A stretch of 64,000 nt of DNA from Pseudophaeobacter profundi (lineage in GTDB: Bacteria > Pseudomonadota > Alphaproteobacteria > Rhodobacterales > Rhodobacteraceae), in NCBI RefSeq assembly GCF_029697505.1, contig NZ_JARJEF010000001.1, forward strand, positions 620,001 through 684,000. Direction: 5' to 3'. Below, piece by piece: positions 42,708 to 53,500 of this stretch (position 1 is the stretch's first letter; every line of letters begins with the position of its first letter). The notes beneath the pieces were generated by a model that saw only the letters and a list, made by a program, of their open reading frames with translations, made no database searches and was not told the origin of the DNA. A program made the position numbers and the translations under genes.

Positions 42708-43013
42708 TTGCAAATGAAGCATTTTATGGCTCAACAGATTGCTTTATTGTTATTGCACTTGCGACCAATTTGGCCACCTTGCTTTCACAACTTTGCCGCA
42801 GTGGCAAAGCAATTTCACACCTGGGTGAGTCCGCAGCGCGTCTGCGGCGGGACGGCGTTTGTGCGTCTTCCGTGCTACGGCGCGGCGAACCCGGCCAGGA
42901 AGACCATCGCCCTTTCCCCAAGGGATGCGGCATCGCCTCTCGGCAGGGCGGGCCGTCGACAGGGGATAGGGTAGCCACCATACAGCCGCATAGAACGAGG
43001 GGCCGTGTTTTTC
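42708..43013 (+). promoter_or_regulatory. Leader region of the PKS/NRPS operon
   Basis: This 306-base stretch precedes a 17-kb operon. The first 100 bases are AT-rich and could hold the promoter, though I see no clear consensus pair. Two hairpins follow: CTTTGCC/GGCAAAG (42791-42797 and 42803-42809), whose right arm can alternatively pair as AAAGCAA with an upstream TTGCTTT, and CCGCAG/CTGCGG (42831-42836 and 42842-42847). GAGGGG near 42997 is the ribosome site for the PKS. Confidence 0.4.
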
Positions 43014-46000
43014 ATGGCAAAGACCGCAGATCAGAGCTCAGACGCACCGCAATATAGCGGCGATATCGCCATTGTTGGCATGGCGGTCAATGTGCCCGGT
43101 GCCGAAGGGCTGGAGACCTATTGGCACAATCTGCGCTCTGGTATCGAATCCATCGTTCCGCTCAGCCCCGAGACCCTGCAGGCCGCAGGCGTGTCCGAGA
43201 CCACCCTGGCCGACCCAAACTATGTGCCGCATGCCGCCCTGCTCGACGGGTTTGCCGATTTTGACGCCGAGTTCTTTGGCTTCAGCCCCAAAGAGGCTGC
43301 CATTCTCGACCCACAGCACCGCAAGTTCCTTGAGGTTGCCTGGGGCGCTATGGAAAATGCGGCCCACCCCCCCGAAAGCCTGGACGAGCCCATCGGCGTC
43401 TATGCCGGCTGCGGCATGGGCAGCTATTTCTACTTCAATATCTGTTCCAACCCCGGCCTGGTGGACGAGGTCGGCATGTTCCTGTTGCGCCACACCGGGA
43501 ACGACAAGGATTTCCTGACCACGCGTGTCAGCCATGTGTTTGATCTGAAAGGGCCCTCAGTCAATATTCAAACCGCCTGCTCGACCTCTCTGGTGGCGGT
43601 GCATTACGCCTGTAAGGCGCTGCGCGATGGCGAATGCGGCATGGCCCTGGCCGGCGGTGTCACCATCGATATGCCGCAGGGGCAAGGCTATCTGTATAAA
43701 GAAAACGAGATCCTGTCGCCCGACGGTCACTGCCATGCCTTTGATCACCGCGCCCAAGGTACGGTCTTTGGATCGGGCGCAGGGGCGGTTGCCCTGCGCC
43801 GCATCGAGGACGCCCTGGCCGATGGCGACCATATCTGGGCCGTCATCAAGGCCAGCGCCATCAACAATGACGGCGCAGACAAGGCGGGCTATCTGGCGCC
43901 CTCGGTCACGGGGCAGGCAGGCGCAGTCCGGCAGGCGCTGGCGGCGGGAGATATACCAGCTGCCAGCATCGACTACATCGAATGCCACGGAACCGGCACC
44001 TATCTGGGAGACCCGATCGAGGTCTCCGCCCTTGGCGAAGCCTTTCGCGATGTCCCGGCGGGCAACCCGCCCTGCCGGATCGGCTCGGTCAAGACCAATA
44101 TCGGCCATCTTGATACCGCTGCCGGCATTGCCGGGCTGGTCAAGACAGCGCTGGGATTAAAGCACCGTGAAATTCCGCCCTCGTTGGGCTATGAGGCACC
44201 AAACCCGGCAATTGACTTTAACAATACCCCATTCCGGGTCAATGACAGCCTGACGCCCTGGATCTCGCAGCAGGGACCACGCCGCGCCGGGATCAATGCA
44301 CTGGGGGTGGGCGGCACCAATGCCCATGCCATTCTAGAAGAAGCGCCAGTCCGCGAGACCTCGCAAGAAAGCGATTTTCCCTTTCATGTCCTGTGCCTTT
44401 CGGGTCAGTCCAAAGCAGCGCTTGACGCCAATACAGAGGCCCTTGCCAACTATCTGGAGGCCAACCCGGATGTCGATCTGGCCGATGTCGCCTACACCCT
44501 GAAACAGGGGCGGCGCGGCTTTGGCAAACGCCGGGTCCTGGTGGCTGAAACCGCGCAAGAGGCCGCCGCTATGCTGCGGGGCGGCGATCCGCGCCAGGTT
44601 TTCAGCCACGACCGCCTGGGCGATGCCCCCGAGGTGGTATTTTCCTTCCCCGGTGGCGGGGCGCAATATGCCGGTATGGCGCGCGACCTCTATGAGACAG
44701 AGCCGGTCTTTGCCGATTGGATGGATCGTGGGCTGGATCATCTGCAACCGCAGATCGACTATGACATGCGCGCGCTCTGGCTGCCGCCCCCCGGCGATGA
44801 GGCTGCCGCGAACGCCCAGCTGCAACGCCCTTCGGTACAATTGCCACTGATCATGATCCTGGAATATGCGCTGGCGCAACTCTGGATCAGCTGGGGCATT
44901 CGCCCGGCGGCGCTGGTTGGACATTCCATGGGGGAAAACACCGCCGCCTGTCTGGCTGGGGTTTTGTCCTTTGAAGACTGCATTGATCTGGTGCTGCTGC
45001 GTGGGCGCCTGTTTGACACGGTTCCAGCCGGTGGCATGCTGTCGATTGCCCTGCCCCTGGCCGACGTACAGGCGATGATCAGTGAGGAGCTCGACATTGC
45101 CAGCGTCAATGCCCCCGCTTTGACCGCTGTTTCTGGGCCACAGGCCGCGCTGGACCGGCTGGCAGAACAGCTCTTGGCGCAAGAGGTCGATTTCCAGCGC
45201 ATCCAGATCGATATCGCCGCCCATTCGCGCATGCTTGACAGTATCTTGCAGGACTACGGTGATTTTCTGCGCAGGCTGTCGCTCTCGGCGCCGCAACTGC
45301 CAGTGATTTCAAACCGAACCGGCCAGAGACTGACCGCAGAACAGGCACAGGATCCCGACTACTGGGTTGGCCAGCTGCGCAATACCGTGCAGTTTGCCGA
45401 TTGTATTGCCACGCTTGCCGCCACGCCGGGTCGCGTATTTCTAGAGGTCGGCCCCGGCAAGGCCCTGAGCGCCCTGACCCAGATGTCGCCCGCCGTGCAG
45501 CCCAATCAAGTGCTAAGCGCGCTGCGCCACCAGGATCAGGTCGTGCTGGATGATGCCTATTTCTTTGGCGTCATTGGCCGCCTGTGGGCCTGCGGCATCG
45601 AGGCCGACTGGGATCAGATCTGGGGCGAAGCAAAGCGCCATCGACTGCCCCTGCCCGGCTATGTGTTCCAACGCAGTCGCTATTTCATCGAACCCGGTAG
45701 CAACAAAGCCCCGCAAGAGATGCCACTGCCAGCCCGCACGGCGGATATCGCGGATTGGGGCTATCGCCCCTGCTGGCGCCTGCGGCTTGCTGATTGCGCC
45801 CTGGATATTGATACCGATCTGGGCGAGGCACCGCAAAACTGGCTGATCTTTGCAGATGACTGTGGGCTGGCCAGTGCGGCGGCCGCACGTCTGCGCCAGG
45901 CCGGGCACCGGGTTGATCTCGTGCGCCCCGGCGATACCTACGCCAAACTGGCGGAAGGCGAGTATATCCTGGCCCCTGAACAGGGCCGCTTTGGCTACAA

Positions 46001-49000
46001 TGCCCTGCTGGCCGATCTTGCCGAGACCGAAACCCTGCCGACCCGCATTGCGCATTTCTGGCTGGTCACCGACAGCGAAAGCTTCCGCCCCGGTTCTTCC
46101 TTCTTTAATCGCAATCTGGAAATGGGGTTTCACGGTGTCACCGCCCTCGCGCAGGAACTGGGAGCGCTGGATCTGGCAGAGCCGGTACATCTGACGCTCT
46201 TTACCACTGGTGCGGCGCAGATCACGGATGAGCCGCTGCCCTATCCGGAAAAGGCCATGATCTCTGGCCCGGCCAGCGCCATTCTGCGCGAACTCCCAAA
46301 CTTCACCTGCGCCACCGTAGACATTGAACTGCCCGAAACCCCGGGGCTGATTGCCACCCTACGCGGGGCCATGCCTGACGATCTGACCCCGCGCCTGCTG
46401 GAAGAGCTGCTGGCAGAGCCCGCCAATACCACCGCCGCCTGGCGCGGCGACAAGCGGTTTGAAAAATCCTGGCGTCCGCTCTCCCTGCCCCAAGGGACGC
46501 AACCGACGCAGGCAGAGGCCGGGACCGCCCTGCCACACCCCGGCTTCAAACAGGGCGGCTGCTACCTGATTACCGGCGGATACGGCGGTATTGGGCTGCG
46601 GACGGCGGCGCATCTGATGCAGCATCTTGACGCCAAGGTTGTGCTGCTGTCCCGCTCTGGCTTGCCACCGCGCGACCAATGGACCCGCTACCTGGCCACC
46701 CACAGCCCCGCCAACCGCCAGGCGCAGCGCATCCGCGCGGTACAAGAGCTGGAGGCCATCGGCCACGGCGCGGTTCTGCCCCTTGCCGCCGACAGCTGCA
46801 ACAGCATCGAAATGCGCCGCGCTGTCACCCAGGCAGAGCACCAGTTTGGCCCTGTGAACGGTGTCATCCACGGCGCCGGCGTGATTGATGACGGGCCGAT
46901 CCTGGCAAAGACGGAGGCGCAGATGGCCCGTGTCCTGGCCCCCAAGGTCACCGGCCTGCGGGTGCTGGAAGAACTGTTCCCCGATGGGACGCTGGATTTG
47001 CTGGTTCTGTTTTCTTCTTCCTCTACCGTGACCCGGCCCGCCGGGCAGGTCGACTATATTGCCGCCAATGACTATCTGAACGCCTATGCCGGCCATCGCC
47101 AGGGCGGCAAGACCCGCGTCATCGCGGTGGATTGGGGCGTCTGGGCCGATACCGGCATGGCCTATGAAGCGATGACCGCGCGCCAAGGCGACACTGGCCC
47201 AAGCCCACGTCAGGACTGCGCCCAGCCCTTGTTGGACGAAGCTGGCTTTGACAGTTTTGGCAATCCGGTGTTTGCCGTGACACTTGACGCTCAGAACAGC
47301 TGGCTGCTGGCGGAACACCGCACCCAGGCAGGCACCGCGCTGGTGCCCGGCACCGGCTATATTGAATGGATCGCAGAAAGCCTGGCGGCGCTGGATCTGA
47401 CCGCACCGTTTGAAATCCGAGATCTGTATTTCTTGCGCCCGCTGGTGGTGGCCTCGGCCACGCCACAGTCGGTAATGCTGCGCCTGCAGGCAGAGGAAAC
47501 CGGCTATGCCTTTGCCACCCATAGTGCCCTGCCCGGCGGTGGGTTTGCCCTCAACTGCGAAGCAGAGATCCGCCTTGCACCGGACGGCAAACCGCCAGCC
47601 CCCCTGGACCTGGAGGCCATTCAGCAGCGCTGCGGTGCAGTTCAAACAGCACAAACAGGTGCGGCGCTCTCTTCTCCGCAGGATGATCATCTTGCCTTTG
47701 GACCGCGCTGGCAGGTGCTGCAACAGATGGCGCTTGGCCCGCAGGAAGGTCTTGCCCGCCTGAATCTGCCCGAAACCGCAAGGGGCGACAACTGCCTGCT
47801 GCACCCCGGCCTGATGGATCTGGCCACCGGCTGGGCGCTGTCGCTGGTCCCAGGCTATGACGGGGCCGACCTCTGGGTGCCGATGGCCTATCGCAACCTG
47901 CGCATTTTTGCGCCCCTGCCGGAAGAAATCCACAGCCACATACGACTGAGCACCGAGGAACCGGTCAATGTCGACAGCGCCAGCTTTGATGTGACCCTCA
48001 CCAATGCCGATGGGGCAGTTCTGGTTGAAATCACCGGTTTCCACATGACACGTCTTGCTGGCGGGTTTGAGGCCAGCCCGGCCCCGGCCAGCGCCGATCA
48101 CAGCGCAGAGGCCCTGGGCCTTGCTGCGGGGGGCAACGCTGTGCAGCCGCTCTCGGCAGAAGAACGCCGCCTGCAACTGACCATCGCCAATGGCATCCGT
48201 GCCAGTGAAGGCCCCGAAGCACTGCTGCGCGCCGTGGCCAGTGGCCGCCCCCAGGTCGTGATATCAGCGCTGGACCTGCCCGCCTTGATCCGCCAAAGCG
48301 ACACCCCCGCGCAAGAACAGGCCAGCGACGGCAGCCAGAGCTTTGAACGCCCCGATATCGACACCGAATATCTAGCGCCCTCCTCCCCCATGGAAGAGCA
48401 GCTCGCCGGTATGTTCCAGAGCCTGCTTGGTCTGGGTCAGGTTGGCACGGCCGACAGCTTCTTTGATCTTGGCGGCCATTCGTTGATTGCAGTCCGCCTG
48501 TTTGCCCAGATCAAGCGGCAGTTCAACATAGATCTGCCGCTGTCGACCCTGTTCGAGGCCCCAACCGTCGCCACGCTGGCGGATCTGCTGATACAGCGCG
48601 GCGTGGGCACAAGCGACAGCACAGCCAAGGAAAGCGCCGCTGCCGCGCCAGCCAGCTATAGCCATCTGGTACAGCTACACCCGGGATCGGGTGCCGATCT
48701 TGCGCCGTTGTTCCTGGTGGCAGGCATGTTTGGCAATGTCTTGAACCTGCGCCATCTGGCCCAGGAACTGGGCAGCAACGGCCGCCAGGGACGCCCGGTT
48801 TACGGGCTACAGGCACGCGGGTTGATCGGTAGCGCGACGCCGCATGCCACCATCCCCGAAGCCGCAGCCGATTACCTGTCTGAAATCAAGCAGATCCAGC
48901 CCGACGGCCCCTACTACCTGGGCGGCTTTTCCGGCGGCGGGATCACCGCCTATGAAATGGCCCAGCAGCTGCAGGCCAACGGCGAGAAAACCGCCGCCCT

Positions 49001-49541
49001 GGTGTTGCTGGACACGCCGCTGCCGGTACGCCCAGCGCTGAAATCTGTTGACAAAGCACTGATCAAACTGCGCGAATTGCGCAAGAAAGGCACGGGCTAT
49101 TTGCTTGAATGGGGCCGAAACCGGATCCTGTGGGAAATCAGCAAACGCCACCAGCCGCCAGCGGAAACCGGACAGGCGCCGGGTTTCAACAATCGCAAGA
49201 TCGAGCTGGCCTTTCGTCAGGCCGTGGAAAACTACAGGCTGCGCGCCTGGGATGGGCCGCTGACGTTACTGCGCCCGCCCTTGGATCGCCATTGGCCGGT
49301 CTCGGGCGGCAATTGGGTCAGCCGTGAACGCGAGTATGTCTTTGCCGACAATGACTGGACCCGGTGGGCGCCAAATCTTGCGGTACTTGAGGTCCCCGGC
49401 GATCATGACAGCATGGTTCTGGTGCCCAATGTCAGCAGCTTGGCCGCCGCCATAAAACCTCTGCTGACCCCATCTGCGCCCGCCTCGCCTGCCGCAAGGC
49501 AAGCAGCGTCCTTTGATGACCAACAGAGTAAACGCGCATGA
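43014..49541 (+). CDS. Type I polyketide synthase, KS-AT-KR-DH-carrier-TE
   Basis: A single-module polyketide synthase of 2175 residues. Ketosynthase: about 15-440, with C189 (QTACSTSL), H325 (ECHGTGT) and H365 (NIGHLD). Acyltransferase: about 540-850, with S638 in GHSMGE and an AAHS motif at 737. Ketoreductase: structural half from about 905, catalytic half with GGYGGIG (1188-1194), S1335, Y1348 and N1352. Dehydratase-like domain: about 1415-1690, with H1435 and D1602; its motifs are altered (one extra residue between His and Gly, Gly in place of the DxxxQ glutamine). Carrier: S1823 in LGGHSL, more peptidyl- than acyl-carrier-like. Thioesterase: about 1880-2150, with S1973 in GFSGGG and H2131. 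KR before DH is not the usual order. The ATG at 43014 fits the GAGGGG site better than a GTG at 43005. The stop overlaps the next gene by four bases. Confidence 0.92.
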   Translation: MAKTADQSSDAPQYSGDIAIVGMAVNVPGAEGLETYWHNLRSGIESIVPLSPETLQAAGVSETTLADPNYVPHAALLDGFADFDAEFFGFSPKEAAILDPQHRKFLEVAWGAMENAAHPPESLDEPIGVYAGCGMGSYFYFNICSNPGLVDEVGMFLLRHTGNDKDFLTTRVSHVFDLKGPSVNIQTACSTSLVAVHYACKALRDGECGMALAGGVTIDMPQGQGYLYKENEILSPDGHCHAFDHRAQGTVFGSGAGAVALRRIEDALADGDHIWAVIKASAINNDGADKAGYLAPSVTGQAGAVRQALAAGDIPAASIDYIECHGTGTYLGDPIEVSALGEAFRDVPAGNPPCRIGSVKTNIGHLDTAAGIAGLVKTALGLKHREIPPSLGYEAPNPAIDFNNTPFRVNDSLTPWISQQGPRRAGINALGVGGTNAHAILEEAPVRETSQESDFPFHVLCLSGQSKAALDANTEALANYLEANPDVDLADVAYTLKQGRRGFGKRRVLVAETAQEAAAMLRGGDPRQVFSHDRLGDAPEVVFSFPGGGAQYAGMARDLYETEPVFADWMDRGLDHLQPQIDYDMRALWLPPPGDEAAANAQLQRPSVQLPLIMILEYALAQLWISWGIRPAALVGHSMGENTAACLAGVLSFEDCIDLVLLRGRLFDTVPAGGMLSIALPLADVQAMISEELDIASVNAPALTAVSGPQAALDRLAEQLLAQEVDFQRIQIDIAAHSRMLDSILQDYGDFLRRLSLSAPQLPVISNRTGQRLTAEQAQDPDYWVGQLRNTVQFADCIATLAATPGRVFLEVGPGKALSALTQMSPAVQPNQVLSALRHQDQVVLDDAYFFGVIGRLWACGIEADWDQIWGEAKRHRLPLPGYVFQRSRYFIEPGSNKAPQEMPLPARTADIADWGYRPCWRLRLADCALDIDTDLGEAPQNWLIFADDCGLASAAAARLRQAGHRVDLVRPGDTYAKLAEGEYILAPEQGRFGYNALLADLAETETLPTRIAHFWLVTDSESFRPGSSFFNRNLEMGFHGVTALAQELGALDLAEPVHLTLFTTGAAQITDEPLPYPEKAMISGPASAILRELPNFTCATVDIELPETPGLIATLRGAMPDDLTPRLLEELLAEPANTTAAWRGDKRFEKSWRPLSLPQGTQPTQAEAGTALPHPGFKQGGCYLITGGYGGIGLRTAAHLMQHLDAKVVLLSRSGLPPRDQWTRYLATHSPANRQAQRIRAVQELEAIGHGAVLPLAADSCNSIEMRRAVTQAEHQFGPVNGVIHGAGVIDDGPILAKTEAQMARVLAPKVTGLRVLEELFPDGTLDLLVLFSSSSTVTRPAGQVDYIAANDYLNAYAGHRQGGKTRVIAVDWGVWADTGMAYEAMTARQGDTGPSPRQDCAQPLLDEAGFDSFGNPVFAVTLDAQNSWLLAEHRTQAGTALVPGTGYIEWIAESLAALDLTAPFEIRDLYFLRPLVVASATPQSVMLRLQAEETGYAFATHSALPGGGFALNCEAEIRLAPDGKPPAPLDLEAIQQRCGAVQTAQTGAALSSPQDDHLAFGPRWQVLQQMALGPQEGLARLNLPETARGDNCLLHPGLMDLATGWALSLVPGYDGADLWVPMAYRNLRIFAPLPEEIHSHIRLSTEEPVNVDSASFDVTLTNADGAVLVEITGFHMTRLAGGFEASPAPASADHSAEALGLAAGGNAVQPLSAEERRLQLTIANGIRASEGPEALLRAVASGRPQVVISALDLPALIRQSDTPAQEQASDGSQSFERPDIDTEYLAPSSPMEEQLAGMFQSLLGLGQVGTADSFFDLGGHSLIAVRLFAQIKRQFNIDLPLSTLFEAPTVATLADLLIQRGVGTSDSTAKESAAAAPASYSHLVQLHPGSGADLAPLFLVAGMFGNVLNLRHLAQELGSNGRQGRPVYGLQARGLIGSATPHATIPEAAADYLSEIKQIQPDGPYYLGGFSGGGITAYEMAQQLQANGEKTAALVLLDTPLPVRPALKSVDKALIKLRELRKKGTGYLLEWGRNRILWEISKRHQPPAETGQAPGFNNRKIELAFRQAVENYRLRAWDGPLTLLRPPLDRHWPVSGGNWVSREREYVFADNDWTRWAPNLAVLEVPGDHDSMVLVPNVSSLAAAIKPLLTPSAPASPAARQAASFDDQQSKRA

Positions 49542-50551
49542 GCACCGGCAGCATCCTCACCATCATTCTGAACTACCGCACACCCGAAATGACCCTGCAG
49601 GCGGCCGAGGCAGCTCTGGCGGAAATGCAGCACCTGCCGGGAGAGGTACTGGTCATCGACAATGGCTCTGGCGATGGATCCTGGGAGGCACTGCAAGAGG
49701 GCTTTCAGCAACGCGGCTGGCACAAGGATGGTAAAGTCAGGTTGCTTCAATCGCTGGTAAACGGCGGCTTTGGGGCTGGCATGAACATCGGTTTTGCCTC
49801 CGGGCTGTCGGATGGGACCGCGCCCGACTACTACTATCTGCTCAACTCTGATGCCTTTGTGCAGGGCGAAACCATTGCCACCCTGCGCGATTTTCTGGGC
49901 CAGCATCCGGGCGCCGGGCTGGCGGGGTCATTTGTGCAGGGCACCGATGGCACCCCACATCGCACCGCCTTTCGCTTTCCCTCCATCGCCGGAGAGTTTG
50001 AGATGGCCGCGCGCACCGGGATCTTTACCCGCCTGCTTGCGCCCTGGGTCGTCGCCATGGACATACCAGCGACCGAGACCCAGGTTGATTGGACCGCCGG
50101 CGCCAGCCTGATGATCCGCCGCCCCGTGCTGGAAGACATCGGTGGCTTTGACGAGACCTTCTTTTTGTACTTTGAGGAAACCGATCTGTGCCGCCGTGCC
50201 GCGCGGGCCGGCTGGCGCACCCACTATGTGCCGGACAGCCGGGTAACGCATCTGGGCTCTGCATCGACGGGCATGAAAACCTGGAGCCGCACCCCAGCCT
50301 ATTGGTTCTTTTCGCGCAGTCACTATTTCACCAAATCACATGGGCGCGCCTATGCCGCCCTGGCCACGCTGGCGCGGATCACCGGCTGTGGCCTATACGG
50401 GCTGCGCCGCCTGATCCAGGGCAAGCCCCAGGCGGACCCAGACCATTTTTTACGCGACCTGATCGCCCACGCGCTTGTACCATCGCGCCGCAGCCCTCAA
50501 CGACAGGGGGAAACGCGCCTGCGCACTTCGATGTCAAAGGATTTAAAATGA
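49538..50551 (+). CDS. Glycosyltransferase family 2 protein (rhamnosyltransferase-like)
   Basis: This 337-residue GT2 enzyme starts [19 protein letters not shown]. It carries [36 protein letters not shown] (DXD equivalent), [29 protein letters not shown] and the downstream [10 protein letters not shown]. This pattern is typical of rhamnosyl- or galactofuranosyl-transferases of the WbbL type. The gene is wedged between the PKS and the NRPS with four-base overlaps on each side, so sugar transfer is made in step with the assembly-line enzymes. That suggests a glycosylated product or decoration of a glycan. Confidence 0.9.
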   Translation: MSTGSILTIILNYRTPEMTLQAAEAALAEMQHLPGEVLVIDNGSGDGSWEALQEGFQQRGWHKDGKVRLLQSLVNGGFGAGMNIGFASGLSDGTAPDYYYLLNSDAFVQGETIATLRDFLGQHPGAGLAGSFVQGTDGTPHRTAFRFPSIAGEFEMAARTGIFTRLLAPWVVAMDIPATETQVDWTAGASLMIRRPVLEDIGGFDETFFLYFEETDLCRRAARAGWRTHYVPDSRVTHLGSASTGMKTWSRTPAYWFFSRSHYFTKSHGRAYAALATLARITGCGLYGLRRLIQGKPQADPDHFLRDLIAHALVPSRRSPQRQGETRLRTSMSKDLK

Positions 50552-53500
50552 CCCCGTTTTCCTGTGTTGTAGTTGGCAATGAATCCCTGCTGATCGGCTG
50601 TGCCGAAGCGCTGCTGGATCAGGGGCATCAGATCGCTGCGGTGGTTTCCACCGACCAAGACATCCGTGCCTGGGCGCAGGAAAAATCGCTGATGGTGCTG
50701 GGCCGCCCTGCCGAGATCGCGGACGGGGTTACGGGCGGGTTTGACTGGCTGCTGTCAATCGCCAACCTGCAGGTGATCCCAGATCCCGTGCTGGCACTGG
50801 CGCGCCACGGGGCGGTGAATTTCCATGATGGACCACTGCCGCAAATGGCCGGGCTGAACACCCCCAACTGGGCCTTGATCACCGGCGAGCCCCAGCATGG
50901 GATCACCTGGCACATGATGGAAGACGGCATTGATGAGGGCGATATTCTGGCCCAGCGCCTGTTCGCGATCGACGCCGATGATACCGCCTTCAGTCTAAAC
51001 TCCAAATGCTATGCCGCCGCAATGGACAGCTTTGGCGAGGTTCTGGAGCAACTGGCGCAAAATGCCCTGCAGCGGCAGCCGCAGGATCTGTCGCAACGGC
51101 GCTATTTTTCCCGCGACCATCGCCCGTCGGCAGGTGGCCTGCTGGCCTTTTCCCAGCCCTCTATCGCCCTGTGTCGCCTGGTGCGCGGCCTTGATTTTGG
51201 CGCCTATTGGAATCCGCTGTGCTGCGCCAAGCTGCGCCTTGACGATCAGATCTTGCGGGTTGGAAAAATCTCTGCGCTGGACCTCTCGCCCCCGGAAACC
51301 CCACCTGCGGGAACCGTGCTTGCCGTCACCGGGGGCGCAATCACGGTAGCCACCTCTGACGGCGCTGTGCTGCTCTCAGATATCACCAGCCTGGAGGGCG
51401 CACCTGTCGATCTGCCCGCCCTGTTCACCACTGGCGCACAGCTGCCAAGCTTGACGGATAAAGAGGCACAGGAGTTGGAGGCGGCATTGGCGCGCGCCCA
51501 TAAGGCGGATCTGCCCTGGCGCGCCGCCCTGCAAGACCTGCAACCTGTCACCCTGCCGCTGGCCCGGGCCTCCGGGCAGCCCACAGGAAAAACCAGCCTC
51601 AGCCGCCAGGCCGTGGCCCTGCCGCAGGGCATGAGCCAAGATCAAATCCTTGCCGCGATCCTGACCTGGGCCTTGCTGGGCACTGGTGAGGATCAGGCTG
51701 ATATCGCCCTCGCTGCCCCAGCCGCACCGGCGGCGGCGCTGATTGGACAGGCTCTCTCTGCCTGGGTGCCGCTACAGGTCCGGCGTGACCTTTCGGCCAA
51801 TGCCCTGATTGAACATATCAAACCCAGGCTGGAACGCGCGCAGAACTCCGGCGGCTTCGCCCGTGATTTGGTGGCCCGCGCCCCCGAACTCACGCCACTT
51901 GTGCAGCCTGCCATCGGGGTGACACTGGACCGGGATACAGCCCTGCCAGGCTGCGCCGCCAGTGTGTCCCTGTATCAGGGCGGGCTGGCGCTGCATGTGG
52001 ATGATGCCCAGGTGGATGCCAAAACCGCAGAGCTGCTCGTCGCGCGGTTGCAACACCTGCTTGAGGTCACCCACATGCACCCCGATCGTGCCCTGTCGGA
52101 CCTGACCGCCCTACCCGAGGCCGAGCGCAGGCTGCTGTTGGAAGACTGGAACCAGAGCAATGCAGATCCCGCGGACGGGACAGTACCAGCCCCCACCATC
52201 CAGGCCGCCTTTGAGGCCCAGGTGGCGCGCAGCCCTGACGCAACAGCGCTGGTCTTTGAAGACCAAAGCCTGAGCTATAGCGCCCTGAACGCCCGCGCCA
52301 ATGCGCTGGCGGCACGGCTGCAACAGATGGGCGTGCAGCCCGGCAGCCATGTAGGCATCTATATAAAGCGCTCCGTCGATCTGCTGGTGGCCAGCCTTGC
52401 AGTGCTGAAGGCTGGGGCGGCCTATGTGCCGCTGGACCCTGCCTATCCGCGCGACCGCATCGCCCATTTCCTGAACGATAGCCAAGCCAGTGTGGTTCTG
52501 ACCCAACAGGCCCTGCGCGCGGATCTGCCCGATAGCCAGGCAGAAGTCCTGGCGCTGGATACCCAGCCGCTGGGTGAAGATGCAGAAAACATCACCAGCA
52601 CTGCCAGCGGCGACGATCTGGCCTATCTGATCTATACCTCTGGGTCGACCGGCCTGCCCAAGGGCGTCATGGTGCGCCATGACAATGTGGCCAATTTCTT
52701 TGCCGCCATGGATGCGCGTATCCCCTTCAAGGCCGGTGACACTTGGCTGGCGGTAACCTCGCTGTCGTTTGACATTTCGGTGCTTGAACTGTTCTGGACC
52801 CTGTCGCGCGGCTTCAAGCTGGTGCTGTCCAGCGATGAAAGCCGACTTGAGCTGTCCCGAGGGCGCGTGGCGATTTCCCATCGACGGATGGATTTCAACC
52901 TCTTCTACTGGGGCAACGACGATGGGCCGGGACCGCGCAAATACCACCTGCTGCTGGAAGGTGCCAAATTTGCCGATACGCATGGCTTCAACGCGGTCTG
53001 GACACCAGAACGACATTTCCACGCCTTTGGCGGCCCCTATCCCAATCCGGCGGTGACCGGTGCGGCAGTGGCGGCTGTCACGCAGAATATCAGCGTGCGG
53101 GCTGGATCCTGCGTGGCACCGCTGCACCACCCGGCCCGTATCGCCGAGGAATGGTCGGTTATCGATAATCTTACCAATGGGCGTGCCGGGCTTGGCATTG
53201 CATCGGGGTGGCAGCCGGATGATTTTATCCTGCGCCCCGAAAATACCCCCCCCGCCAACAAACCTGCGATGTATGACTGCATCGATACTCTCCGCAAACT
53301 CTGGCGCGGCGAAGACGTGAGTTTTCCGCGTCAGGATGGCACGTTGCACAGTGTCATCACCCAGCCCCGACCGGTGTCAAAAGAGCTGCCGCTTTGGGTC
53401 ACCACTGCGGGCAATCCCGATACCTGGCGCGAGGCCGGCGAAATCGGTGCCAATGTGCTGACGCATCTCTTGGGGCAAAGCATTGAAGAGGTGGGCGACA

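Noticed and set aside
46359..48176. 605-codon minus-strand frame opposite the PKS
   Set aside because: The plus strand here encodes KR and DH motifs; the minus frame has no recognisable domain.
50848..52180. A functional condensation domain in the NRPS
   Set aside because: The HHxxxDG active site is absent and only the second half of the fold is recognisable, so I describe it as a remnant.
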